Of a DNA stretch of 64,000 nucleotides, positions 10,835 to 24,068 are shown one piece after another (positions within the stretch are counted from its first letter, which is position 1; every line of letters begins with the position of its first letter). The notes beneath the pieces are model-generated. The model made no database searches. It worked only from the letters and a program-made list of their open reading frames with translations, and had not been told where the DNA came from. The stretch comes from Lithospermum erythrorhizon. Its lineage: Eukaryota; Streptophyta; Magnoliopsida; Boraginales; Boraginaceae. The stretch is taken from positions 1 through 64,000 of the forward strand of contig JADFUC010001355.1 in NCBI GenBank assembly GCA_019722365.1, given 5' to 3'. A program made the translations under genes and the position numbers.

Positions 10835-13800
10835 TATCAGGCGGGCCTTGAGTGAGCCGTCGGGGCCAGCCCACCAGTCGGCTTGGGTCAGCCCGGCCCA
10901 CTAATAAGTAGAATGGCTTGGCGAGAGATTAGGGCAGTCGAGCAGTTGGCCTCACCAAATAATGATGTAAGATGTCGTGGGGCGGTCAGCCCGTTATTAA
11001 CGTAAATGCCGTTGCATCATGATACCGTTATAAATAAATAACAGCCCCATTATTAACGTGAGTACCGCCTGTCGCAGTCTACCACGATTGCTCTTATTAA
11101 CCTATTCACGTGCGGTATTAGCGTGGTCTTTTAAAATTCACAGGGTACTGCGTTAATACTAAAATAAAGCGATGTTCGCCAAGCCAATGGTATTTCAATT
11201 TTAAAACAAATGATCACCGCGTGCCAATGATTGCAAAGTGTCAATCTGCGAAATCAAGCGTATTAATATTGAAATTAGAAAATAAGTAATTTGCGTAACA
11301 TAAAACTAAATTGTTGAATCACCCCAAACATCGGTAAATCAATATTCAAAACGCGTTATTACATTAGAGCGTGTTTCGAATTGAATCGCGTTTGCTCTTA
11401 GCTGCCGCCGGTATCTCATAACGTTATTCTGACTCATCGCTGATCGTCGCTCGCCATGACGCCGTTGCCCGTATCGCTTTGGTCTTTCTGCGTTATCTTA
11501 GGCGGCTTTAACATGTTGGCGTTAATGGTTCAACATTGACATAGCTCTATCGGATGATCAGAGGCGAGGACCTAACCCTCTCACGTGCTGGAATTGACTT
11601 AAGCCGGTGTTGGCCAGCAGTAGAAAGATGCAATCCGCTGAGGTAGCGGTTGTTGAACCTCCGTGGCATAAATGTGAACATCCGCTAAATGTTCAAACAC
11701 CTCCATTTAAACGCGATGCCCGTCGCATTAAAGACTTAACGTTGTCGATGATTACCTTCCCGTTTTAAGTCTGTAAATCAACCCATTACCCATTCTCAAT
11801 AAGGAACCATTTTGATAATGGCCCCAACAAATGAGATAATAAAATTACCCATAATTGAAGGGTTGGCTTAGCCCTTTGATGACATGTGTTTTAAGTATCA
11901 AGCGTGGCGTATTAACCCGTCCTTAATTCAATATAGACGCGCAACAAACGAATGCAAATAACGAGATTCGGATGCTTGACTAGTAGATGTAAGAAATCTG
12001 GATCGACTTTCCAAACAAATTTTTTGTATACATTCAAATTATTCTGCTCATTTCTGTAACTGTAACTCTGATTGTTGTTAAGCTCTTAAGACACATTCTT
12101 GTAATGTGACCCGGCCGATTAGTACACCGTCCACTCGGTAATCATCGCGCCCAGTAAACATACCAAATGTTTTATTAAATCGGTTTCCGTTATAATACCG
12201 TAACTCAGAAAATCGATATTGCGCGACAACGGCGCTCCACAGCTATCATTATAGCGATGAGCAGTTCATAAAACTTATACACAATGGCGGGATACAATTA
12301 CTAGTAAAAGTAGTAAATGTACTATAAGTTTGGCATGATCTAAAGTGGAATAAAAGATTACCGTGACCGCCAGTTCTCAGCCGCCAGAATTTTGCCCGCC
12401 CGTAATCTTAAGTACCTCCACTTTCTTACCCTTGAACTATAAATGGTGCACCCTTACATAACTTCCCTCTTGTGGTGGTGAAGAAACTTTGTATACTACT
12501 TAAGGTGTGGCTTACATCCATTTTTGCTTGATTTGGTGACCAGCTAACTTATACATGTTATACATATGCGTTTCAATTCCATCTTTCCATTTTTGAACGT
12601 AAAAGCTCTTTAGTTAAGTTAAAGGGTAGTAAGATTCATAATACGATTTCACATAGAAATTAAAATGCTTGAATTTAGCGTTAGGATCGAACCTTGATTA
12701 GTATCGTGTGGGATAGGATGAAAATATTTTAAAACTTATCTTAATGTGGAATCATATCTCTAGCAACACTAATCATTTATGTTTAGTCATATGAATGGAG
12801 ATTAACACGATGCAAAGCAAGATGAATATTGGCTCAGTTGAGTTGAAAAAACTTTAGTATAATCTTTAAGTGGCTCACAAAAACTTAAGTAATTCATAAC
12901 AATGTTTCCAATTAGTATATATTGAGTAGTACATAATTATATCAAATCCAAAAAGACGCAATCAACTGATCAAACACATTTATAAGGCAAATTCATAAGA
13001 GTGTTACCTAGAAGCTCTCTTTCATTTTAAAATATTTAAAAGCATAGGTTCGTAAAGTAATGCAGAGGGATACGTATAGCTAGGAGATTAACGACATTTT
13101 GAATCCATTTATTAAGCATCATCATCCATGATGAGATTAAAAGGCAAAGAACTACCGATTACAGAATTTCATAGTTTTACCGATCATAAATTGAAGATGC
13201 TAAAAAAGTTCTTACGGTTGGATATCGATAGTTAGAACATTGCCACCCTCCCACCACTAATCTTTAGTGATCTTGCTGACCGCTAAGTGTCTAGCAAGAT
13301 GACCGGTTCCCTTTACCGTTTTCAGTAGAGGTAGCCTTACAATTTTATACAGGATTGCGTTTGTTTTCCACGGTCTCCATTAAAATATTTCCAAATCCAT
13401 GAAGTTTTTTCCTTTCATTAGTAGTATCAAGTAACTAGATTGAGAGTTAATAATGAATTCAGATTCGATCATCTGATGCATTAAATCCTCTAAATTAACA
13501 TGTCATTAGACATAGACATCACAGCCTTCTTACTTTGAACATTTTTACACCAAGATACGTTTTGGTACCATTAATTTAAAAACAAAAATATCTGATTTAT
13601 AAAAAGTTGGTAAATAATACCGAACTTGATGGAGCAATGTAGGATTGTAGATTGTAGATTGGAATATGGCCGCAGCATGAGATAGAATCCTTAGAACAAT
13701 ATAATTCTTCAATGAAAGATTTTGAGGATTGCTTTATTATTCTTTGAGTTGCTTACAAATGATTGTGAATTGTGAGAAATGAAAGAAGGTATTATCCTTT

Positions 13801-14370
13801 TATAGACCTGGTTTTTGACTTCTGCGAGGCGATAAGCGTGGTAGCGTTTGGTTAAGCGGTACCACGTTTGTACCGAACATATAGCAGCTGTTAGTATTAA
13901 GCATTAGTGCGGATTTTGATTTAAGCGGTGCCGTTTATTACAAATAAGCAGATTATAACCGTTTTTAATAAGCGTGTTACCCGTTTGAAATCAAGCGGTT
14001 GCACGTTTGATGATCCTGAAATGTGATTATTCTGATATAGGCGTTGCAAAACTGGTAGTTGGTTTAACAGCGATGATGTGGTTTCCCAAAACCGCGGTGC
14101 GTTTTGTTCAGGAAAATGGTCGGGAATGCATTATTATTGAATTTATTATAAGGGACAAGCGTAGTGCCGTTATGTAACTATTAAATAATGCTGGCGTTAA
14201 ATCCGGGCCTTACCACTTGAAAATTAGTGCTCAGGCCAGAATGAGGAAGTCTCTTAGGCCCGGCGATTCGTTAGTTAAGGGGCCGGGCGGGGACGGCCCA
14301 TTCGTTAATCACGGCTACTAGCCATACCGCTTCTCCTTTTAGGCTATGTCGGCCCGTGAAGCAGTCTTTA
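10835..14370. mobile_element. Candidate old hAT-like element bounded by GGGCC-rich islands
   Basis: Two GC-rich islands rich in GGGCC/GGCCC words lie at about 10,840-10,930 and 14,200-14,365 in otherwise AT-rich DNA. Between them, especially near each end, are many copies of CCGTT/AACGG-type words, for example at 10,981-11,035, 12,180-12,210 and 13,840-14,000 (AAGCGGTACCACGTTT, AAGCGGTGCCGTTT). Subterminal clusters like these are typical of Ac-like hAT elements. No BED zinc finger or hAT dimerisation frame was found, and exact terminal inverted repeats and an 8-bp duplication could not be fixed. It may be a nonautonomous or thoroughly eroded copy, or two nested elements. Confidence 0.3.
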
Positions 14371-17300
14371 TCTCTGCATTCATAAAATAAATAACGGAAA
14401 TATCTAAATCAATTAAAACCAAATTCATAAAGCAGGACTTCAAGATTTAATAGGACAAACTAAGATGAAGATTGTATCAAATTTCAAAATAATAAAGAAC
14501 TTACGATACTAACATAATTTTATGTCAAGTAAATAGTAATATAAATAGGAAATTAATAGGATGGAATCGTTATATCGATATTCAATGCAATTAATCGAGG
14601 AAGATGGGTGATGTTAATTCTTGCAGTTTTTGTTATCAAATATTGTTCTCAAAATGGAATCCACATAGAATTAGTAAAACATGATATAAAGTAGTAAGAA
14701 ATAAGGGTGATATATACCTATATATGTATACATTACTAAAAAAATGAAGCAGTGATATATTTGATTTGAAATGAAAGAAAGTGATGGATTTAACATTTAT
14801 AGGAGAAAAAAAAAATTTCTTTTTTAAGACGGACCTAATAATATTATCTTTCCTATTGAATAAAGAAATTTAGTGCTCGACGTCCATTAATAAGGCAGTC
14901 AGGTCAACTTAAAGTCTAGCCATGCAGGACGTCAGATTTGAATAAAGGCATTAGCTAAATTCACGAATCAACTAGCAGATGTGTAGAGCATAATTGAACC
15001 GTCGTAGAATCCCGAAACGTGTATAGGAATGACTTTTTGGTTAAAATACCAGCCGCGTTATAAGTGGGTATGAAACTTGGAGGCTGGCTTAAACGGGGTA
15101 ATAAAACGGTACATCAAGCCTTTCGGCGCACGATATATCTGTATCACGCCGCCTATCACCCCGTACTTCTGTACTTGGATACACCCACTTTGGCCCATAA
15201 AGTGGGTCCGGGCTCAGCACCAGTAACATTGGATCTTTCACATCATGGAATATTGGAATGCAATAATATAATACCCTATTTTTCTTTATCAATGAATAAT
15301 GACAACAACGCTGTGTTGCCAGTTGCTTAAATCCCATTTTTCTTTACGCGTTTTCTTCCATTTTAATGATGGGCTCACATCAAATCCATGCAAGAAAATG
15401 CAAATTTACAGAACAACTTCAAAAAACTTATGTAAAACAATAAAATGAAATAAGTCACAGCTTCAATTCATCTTCATCTCAATTCCAGATCTTATGCATA
15501 TGTATACATTAACTAGTTGTTCATAGTGATAGATGGTAGTTCAAACTTGAAATAATTTTTTTACTTCAGAACCATTTCAATAGGGCTAAAACTTAGTGTA
15601 TGTGAATTTAGATTATTAGCGATGATTCATTATCACGTCAACTTCAGCACATGTTTATTTACAGAACAGAGTGTTAAAAATACAAAAGGTTACGTTTGCG
15701 ATAGTTAATTCATAATATTAAGGAGAAAATTTCATCCCATAACCTTTAAAGTTATTATGAAATCAAAATTACATGAAATATAACTAAAAAGTACTTATGA
15801 CAAAAATTTAAATTAAAAATATTTAACATTGTTAATGATCATATACAATCACACAATTCTTTGGATTATCTTGCAGCTCTACACTCCCAATCGTCCCATT
15901 ATTCTTAGATGCGCAATAATTTTTTATACTATACTTGTGAAAAGTCTATCATTAATTAAAAATAGCATGAAAATTAAAGCTCTTTCTGAGAAAGCGATAC
16001 AATATTCTTTGAAAACCAACTGAGAGAAAAATGTAAAGCATCCACAAATTGTGTTATCAAAATCTTGGAAAGCATATTATATATATTTTATATATATCAA
16101 AGTATAAAATTAAGGATTTTAAGTATATATTGAGGATGAGAGTTATATTTAAACGTTTCGCCGTAAAATATTGATTAAGAGGAAGAGGAAATAAAATTGT
16201 GTAACATGTAAAAAAAAACAGTCGATCATATTATTCTAAGATTTCCCAAAATTTGAAATTGCAGTTTCCTCCGAAGTTCCAAGAAAAATGAAGGTCATTG
16301 CATTCCGTGATATCTGAGATGATTCTAACAAATTGAATTAATAGCATTCATTCTGATTTTAGTTCCCGTTCTCAACATGTAGAAGACTCCTCAAAAAATA
16401 TTTACGTGTTCCAGTTTTAATGTTAATCCTCGATGAAGAAATAAAAATTAATCCTTCATGTCAGGGAATAATATTCAAAATCCATGACCTAGTTCTTCAA
16501 CCCAAACATTATTATTAAGGCATTTACGGTTCATATTAATCTTAATTAACTTATTGGAAATAAATAATGTATCAACAGTACTAAATGCAAATAAAGAGAG
16601 AATCGGCGGGTTGTTGTACGGATGGACCCGACAATGCTCTTGATAAAGCATGTTCATGAGTAGTTGAAATTATTATGCTTTCATTAAACAAACCTCTTAC
16701 ATTAAGTAATCGTACGTATTATATTATTAGGCTATCTACAAATCTTATGATTTTAATAGCGGCTCTTTTTGATTTAAATGACAACGTCGTCTTATATAAC
16801 AATAATTAATGGCTCAGGTACTACGGCATTCTGATGGTGGTTGTTCCCAATAAATTGACACACCCTGCACACAAACTTTTATACAATATTGTATTTACTT
16901 ATATTTTATATTGATGATTAAATAATTATAAAACGAAAATTATTATTTACTTAAATTATTTTTTGATTTTTTTTTAAAGCGAAAATTATATAAATATTTA
17001 TTTTAAATGAGATTTTGATCTACGTATTTTTTAATTAATTTTTTATAAAATAAAAACACAAGAATTGAAAATAATAACTATTAAAACAAGAAAATTTTAA
17101 ATAGTCAAATGCTTAGTACAACCAAGCAAATCACGGTACAATAATGAAATGAAATAAACTATGATGCAATGTAATCGATCCAGCTTCTGATCGCTGTTAA
17201 GACACGTCGACTCTTTGAAATATTTGTCATGAAACATTTGAACTTTGCCCTTGTTATATTGTGACTGAATCTGCTTGTAATTAAATTATGCATTTGCATC

Positions 17301-19040
17301 GCGCTTGATTCGGATGCAGGATGCAATTGAATCTGAAATCCAAAATTTGGGGATATTTTGAAACGATAGTTGATTGCAAGATTGATTATCAAATTGATAA
17401 CTCTGAGATTTTGATAGCTAAAAAGGGTAATTAAACGACTTTTGATTGTTGGAAATCATTATTGGCAGGATCAATTCACTAAAAACCAGAGTTTAGTAAA
17501 AGATAATATAGCCAATTATATTTGAAAAAAATGTGATTTTTTATGTCCAAATTGAATGAAAGGTAATTCTACATTTATAGAGAAAAAAAATGATAATTTT
17601 AGTTAAAAAAAAATTAATTTGATATAAAATAATTGATCAGAAATAATTGAAGGATGGGATAAAAAATCGAAAAATCAGGCAAGTAAATCAAGCAGCGACA
17701 CGTGGCATGGCATTATCTCCCTTAAGCACTCGCCGCTCTCGCGCCTTGTCTAAATGCGGAACCTGTATTGTAATATTGTAACTCATGGCCTTGACAAATG
17801 GCGTGTGCATAATATGACACTTTATTGTTGAAAAAATCTTATCGAATTTAATCATGGCTTTTAGTCATTCAGCGCCCCATTCTGACAATTTTTTTCAACC
17901 TATTTAATCCATTTTCAACTGCATTGTTGCCCAAAAGTCTTTATAAACACTACCTTAAAATCGATCATTCACATATATTCATTATATATGTATATCTGCT
18001 GGATTCCGTTTATTCAATACTTATTTATTTTAATTCTGAATTGAAGGCGATGATAATGTTATCATTAAACAAGCATACTCCTCGTTCACCGAAGAATTTT
18101 TTAATAGATACATTTTGGTACTTACAGTATGCTTTTCGGAATTTTGGTTATTGATCACCATATTTTTGTCGATAGCCAAGATGAGTAAAAGTATTTATAA
18201 ATTGTTGATTCTAGAATTTTAGGAAAAAAAGTTCCGCTAAACAGTCATTTCAATTTAATTGTTCTTTGCCTTATTTTTAATTTTTTAACTTTTTTTTGAT
18301 GACTTTATTTTCCTTTCCTTTTAGATTATACTACTTTTTTATTCATTGCCCATAGAGTGAAGTTTTTTCATTTTCTTACCATGATTTTTGTATTAATTAC
18401 ATCTCGGGGATAACGATATAAAATATACAAATTTGTTTATGTGATCTGTCTGCTAAATCACGGTAGAGTATGCCATGATATTAATTTTATGTGGGGTAAT
18501 CTCACTCGATAGTGTATCATGGTATTTTAATGTTTTCATATAATGTAATTATATGTTTTTGTGTTGATTCTTTCTGTGACTCTTTATTCTTATTTCAAAT
18601 ACATCAATTGTTAAAGTATTTCTTCCTTTTTTCTCTATTTAAAGTCTTCACGTTTTTTCCATTGATTTTATTTTCTTCGGCATAGGTATAGTTTCATGTT
18701 TAGATGATTCATAATTAATTTTAAAACATTCAATATAATTTCTTCTAATTTATTCATCATCATATTTATACTTATTCTTATCTTGTTATTTATACTCGCT
18801 TTTTTCGCGGCCATATTTCTTATTGCGTTATTATGCATTTAGTTCTTTCCGGCGCATCCTCGTTTCTTGCTATCATTCTGCCATTCAAATGATAAATGCA
18901 TTAAGTATTTGCCGTCATTCACGGTGTATCCTGTTATTTGGCGCATGCAATGGGCAGCATGTTTTTGGAACTTATCCTTCGAATTAAAACTATGAGAAAT
19001 TTGGGTGTGGTATCATCTGGGAGGGACAGCATTTGGTGAT
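14371..19040. other. AT-rich intergenic DNA, no gene recognised
   Basis: Stops are dense on both strands. One patch (about 14,990-15,230) is GC-richer and contains TTAAACGGGG, AAAACGGTAC and a pair of near-inverted words, ATAAGTGGGT (15,059-15,068) and ACACCCACTTTGGCCCAT (15,180-15,197). It may be another worn DNA-transposon end. The open frames over it on both strands (about 15,064-15,337) show no domain. The rest looks like unstructured intergenic sequence. Confidence 0.4.
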
Positions 19041-19750
19041 ATTTCTTTTAACGGTATGAATATACCACTTGACGCAGGTGACAGCGTGTGGATTCTACGG
19101 ATTATGATAAAACATATAGGGGTATACAATGTAATAACTTTCGTTTCATAGCCTAACACAAAATACATATATGGGCGTCTGACATAATACAGAAGTACAA
19201 TAGTAATAGATTGACCAAGAAAACAGTTCACCGCTTCACAATAATAAAATTGTTGCATCATAATGAATTCATTTCGATAAAAATAGATCTCTTATGAGGT
19301 TTTACATTGTGTATTTAAATAGAATGGAAATGAATATCCTTGGCATTATAAGCGAGTGTATTACAAAAACTCATGAATTTAACAATCGACTGAAATATTT
19401 CTTTTTGACAGTATGAATACCATGGCATGAAACGTGTGGATTACAGATTATGATAAAAGCATATAGAGGCATGCAATATAATAATTTAAATTCTGACTAA
19501 TACAAAGATACATATGTAGGCATGCAACATAATAAAGTTCAATAATCAACAATTGACCAGAAGAAGCGATTCAAATTTCTAATATCGTGTTGCATCATAA
19601 TCGAGGATTCATTTCGATAAATATGAATCTCTCTGAGTTTATCGGTGTATTTAGTAGAATGGAAATAGATCTAGCAATGAACTATAATATTAAAACCCAT
19701 GAATTTTAACAATCAACAAAATAAAATTTTAACAATCAACACAAAATAAA
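19041..19750. repeat. Diverged tandem duplication, unit about 356 bp
   Basis: A unit starting ATTTCTTTTAACGGTATGAAT at 19,041 recurs at about 19,397 as ATTTCTTTTTGACAGTATGAAT. Matching landmarks follow in the same order in both: GTGTGGATT, GATTATGATAAAA, CATATAG, a TACATAT block, ATTGACCA, GTTGCATCATAAT, ATTCATTTCGATAAA, TAGAATGGAAAT and CATGAATTT(T)AACAATC. The second copy ends in a short tandem run of AATTTTAACAATCAAC-type units (about 19,700-19,770), with a stray unit at 19,830. There is no coding frame. Confidence 0.75.
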
Positions 19751-22700
19751 ATTTTGGCAATCAACACAAAATAAAAATTAAAAACCCATCAAGCTGTTCA
19801 TAGAACTAAGTATCAAACTGTTTCACCACAAAATTTTAACAATCAACGAAATAGCAAAAAAAACATAGTTCAAATTCCACCCATTGATAATTTCTAACTA
19901 TGAAATTAAAACCATAATATATAGATGAACTTGAGGCTTTTTAATTGATAAGCAACGTGTTTGTTAAATAATCGTTTTAATTTTGGATGAAACCTTACAA
20001 CAAACGAGAATAACAAAATTACAAATTGAATACTTCAAACTACGAATAAAACTATTAAACTCTTCTGACATCATAGCATTAAAAGCACTTAAATCAAATT
20101 AAATTTTTTTGATTTTGGGTGACTGAGTGTTCCAAATCAATGAAATTGATTCCTTTTTATTATGCAGATTGCGACGATTGTGTATCAATTCATTTGCGGG
20201 TTGGTTAAATGTGATACAGTGTATATTCTTGGTTGGATTCTCATGATAATTTAGGGGTTGGCGATTCTTTAGATCTTTTTCGTTAATCAAATTATAATAA
20301 TAGTAATTGGTCAATTATTATTGTTATACAACTTACTATTATCTGAGCCTAGAAGGTCACGTACATCTGATGGCGTTGGTTATATTTCGTATGTAATTAA
20401 ACTACATTTGCTAAATTGAGGAGTTGATTGTAATCCTTGAATATTCTCAATTGGGATTTTACATTGATAATGTAAAATATATAAATTGGATAGACGAATT
20501 AATTAATTGGTGATTGAATTAATTCGATAGTTAGATGAGCTTATTGATAACTTGTTAGTTACTATTAACAACTTGTTAGTGTTTGATTTTATAGCAGTTT
20601 AATTAAATTAGCAGGTGCATTTCATTAAGCTATTCGATTGGGGCACTGGGGTTTAATAATAATCATATATTAAGCCCCAAATATTAACTAATGATTACGT
20701 GAGTTAGTCTAATCATGAAGATAGAAATAAAAGCCTCCAAAAATTTTGAAGGGCAGGAAATATAGAAATGAAAAGAAATTTTTATTTTCATCAATCCGAT
20801 CCTTTTATTCTATGACCTTGAGTGTAAATTGACCTCTTAGGTGTGCAACCGACTAAATTGCTGCATTTGAAGTCTTTAGATAATGGAATTCAAAAGGAAG
20901 CAAATGAAAGATTTGGAGATGGGCTTCGAGACATCTCTGTAGAAGCTACTTGTATTCGTAATTGTTAATTATGTGTTTTAGATTAATTTATACATTTTTG
21001 AGGATCCGGGATGTAATTTGGTGTTTTATCACAAATAGAATTCATACTAGATTCTAACATTGAGACCTTCAAAAAAGCAGGGCAAACAAATACCATGAAA
21101 AAAAATCAAAAATCATAAATGGACCACAAAAACAACATGCAAACAAATTTTTATTAAATAGGTGATTTTGGTTTGTCTTATAGAATTTTTATTCAATGTT
21201 TTCAAATCTCCTCTAATCTAAATTTACGGCTTTTTGCTGTTCTTACTGAAATTTAGTGATTTTGGTAGTTTGTTTTATGGGTTTTGTCGAATTAATAAAG
21301 ATTTTTGATGTTAATTCATGATTTTGGTGATGTGAATTGGGGGAAATGAAATAAAATTGGGGCTTTAATTAGAGTTGAAGATTTTTGGTGATGAATCAAA
21401 TTGGGGAATTAGAGGAGAAAAATTAGGGTGAATTGAATGGAGTGGGGCTAAGGATATTTGGGGAGTCACGGATTTCTATTTTTTTCTTCTTAATGTTGAT
21501 AGAGCATTGCCAATTTTGGCTTGTATGGCATAAATCACTTACCGTCAGCATAGCATCTAAGTATAACTTTCGTATGGCCGCGGATAATGGAATCAAATTG
21601 TGCATTTGATCAAGAGTTTAAAAGTTGAGATTTAGTTCGGAAAAGTGATTATGTATCTGATTTGATTCGCAAATTTCATTTGGAAATGGTAGTTCCGCAA
21701 TTTATGTAGCAGCGTCAAATTGGGCTATCACTAATCGCTCGTACCAGCCCAACTTTTCGGATACTAAATCTCGGCGTTCTCCGGAGATCAAATAAAGCAT
21801 AACTTGATCTACTTTAATAGAGATGAAATTGACAGTGGCATAACATAATTACTCGTGTATGTCTTTTCAGTGCAACTGAGAGGAGATGCCTCCGGCCCGT
21901 CAGCTGGATTCAGCCGACTTGCTACTGGGTTGGTGTCGTAAGTTAACCGGCAGTAGGTGATCTCCCATGCCGTTTGGTGCCTTGCCGGATCATTGGTTGG
22001 GCCTGGGATATCTTGAGTGGGGAATCCCCAAGGTGGTTATCATCTTAAACTCATAGCTGCAGTTGTTACAAGGGTTAGCAAGAGTTGCTCGTTTATTTGA
22101 AATATACGTCTCGTGGTAAGAGCCGGGGTTATTTGTCTGAACCCTTGAGGCAAGTCGATTAAGTAATACTTCGATACTTAAGTTGGATTGGGTGTTTAGA
22201 ACCTATTGAATAGTATGAATTCAAATTTGCATTCTACTTATCAAAGTAGAGGTTTGTGATATTTATAGAAATACTTGAGGATCTTGTTGTATGCTTAAGA
22301 TGTAGGCAGTATCGCTTGTCTCAATGAGATGATTTGGCCTTTGCAAATGGGGGCAAAAGCTTTTCTGTCCCAATTGGAGTGTATGAATCGAATTGATCTA
22401 TGAGAGATGGAGGCAGCCAAATATGCATATAAATTACTCTTTTTGTTCAAATACTTTAATAATATATCACACATACATCAGTAGTTCGATATATAAAATT
22501 CAATGCATCACCCTACTTGCTCCTTGTTGTGAGATAAGGAGATTAAACTATACTGTTAGGCTTGAAAAGGTAGAAATTATACAGTATGCATTCATGTCCA
22601 GCTTTGCTTTAAGCCTCTAAATGTAATTCACTTTACAATCGTAAAATGCACATTGAGCCTAATAGCTAAATATTTGTGTGTTTCACTTTACAGAAGAAAT

Positions 22701-24011
22701 GGCATATACGATGCTTGAATTGTGCAGTTATTATTAGTTATTCTTGCAAAGTGGAAATAATTTTGAATTGCTTCAGTTAGAAGGGAGAGGGAAAAGTAGA
22801 GGAAAAGCAAAATACTCTAAATAATAAAGTAGAGGGGGTCATTTATATAGATAACTATAGATTAAAGGTGGTGCATTAGTGATGAATAATAAATGTCATC
22901 AGTGCACATTAGATTTAGTTTACAGCCTATTAGGAATGAGTATTAACTTTCATAAACGGGATTAACAATTACAAAGTGTAAGCAATTCTGTTCGCCAGTC
23001 ACTTACTTTTTGGATTTTTATGGAGGAGGGATCTGACACTTTAGGCCCCTCGAGGTCCACATAGTTTCACGGAGGAGGTGAATCGCGGATATTGCACTCA
23101 ATTTAATTCGGGGAATGAAAAACTCGGCTGAAAACTAGCGATGAAGATTCCAGCTTGCATTAATTCATGAAAATTTGGGGTGTTGGGCACAGCACTCTTT
23201 ACATAACAAACTCTTCAGGTGTTATCTTGCAGAATTTGTCAACTAGTGCTTCGATAACAATGGATACCGGAGGGAGAATTGAGCGTCGAACAATCGACCC
23301 TTTAAAATTTTTAAAATAAATTTTTACAATTAATTTTAATAATTTCAACGTTTATTTGTTTAAAATGATTGTCTATCCTCTAAGTTTGCCTTACCATTAT
23401 ACTTTATTTGTCTGTGTTCATTGCTTCTCTATATAAATTTCTGGTTTCAAGGTAGGTCTCAAATATATGTAAAAACTTAAACAAGTGCTGCTTTTGACAT
23501 ACTTTCTACTTATGTAGGCAGTTTAAAATGTAGAAACATGCAATCGGATGACCCACATGCCCCAAGGGTACATTGCCCTACGAATGCCAAACAACAGGTC
23601 AGCTCAGCATCTGCTCCAGAGTCCTTATGATCCTCCTCCTCTTTATTATGGGATCAATTGTAATGCTGTACCAAAAAGGGCCCATAATGGTCAATCTCAA
23701 ATAAGAAAATGTATTTCCCAATATAATTTGTTTGGTTATTTATCAGCCTGTAGCCTGTAAGGTGTCATATATATATAGTCAGGATAAAGTTAAAATAGCT
23801 TTATATTAGTATATACAGAGGTACACTTGCATACACCCCATGAGAGAATCTCTTGGAATAGCCAAGCCAGCTTTCTCATTCTTACGATTTACAGTATTAT
23901 ATATTTCATTAATAACCATATCGAATAATTAGAATGATGCATAAATAAATGTGTTATGGAAAAGGTAAAAAGAAATTAAATACATCTGGCACCATATTAT
24001 ACAGTACCCAT

Positions 24012-24012
<1 letters not shown>
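19751..24012. other. Intergenic, nothing recognised
   Basis: Mostly AT-rich with short random frames. A GC-richer patch at about 21,870-22,030 (CCTCCGGCCCGTCAGCTGG and following) and another at 23,035-23,115 are compositionally unlike their surroundings and may be transposon remnants, but no element family was identified. No tRNA-like cloverleaf or splice-linked coding exons were found. Confidence 0.35.

Positions 24013-24013
<1 letters not shown>

Positions 24014-24064
<51 letters not shown>
24014..24064. repeat. (TA)n microsatellite, about 25 units
   Basis: An uninterrupted alternating TA run of about 50 bp lies in AT-rich intergenic DNA. It is self-complementary and can extrude as a cruciform. 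It is expected to be length-polymorphic. Confidence 0.97.
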
Positions 24065-24068
<4 letters not shown>

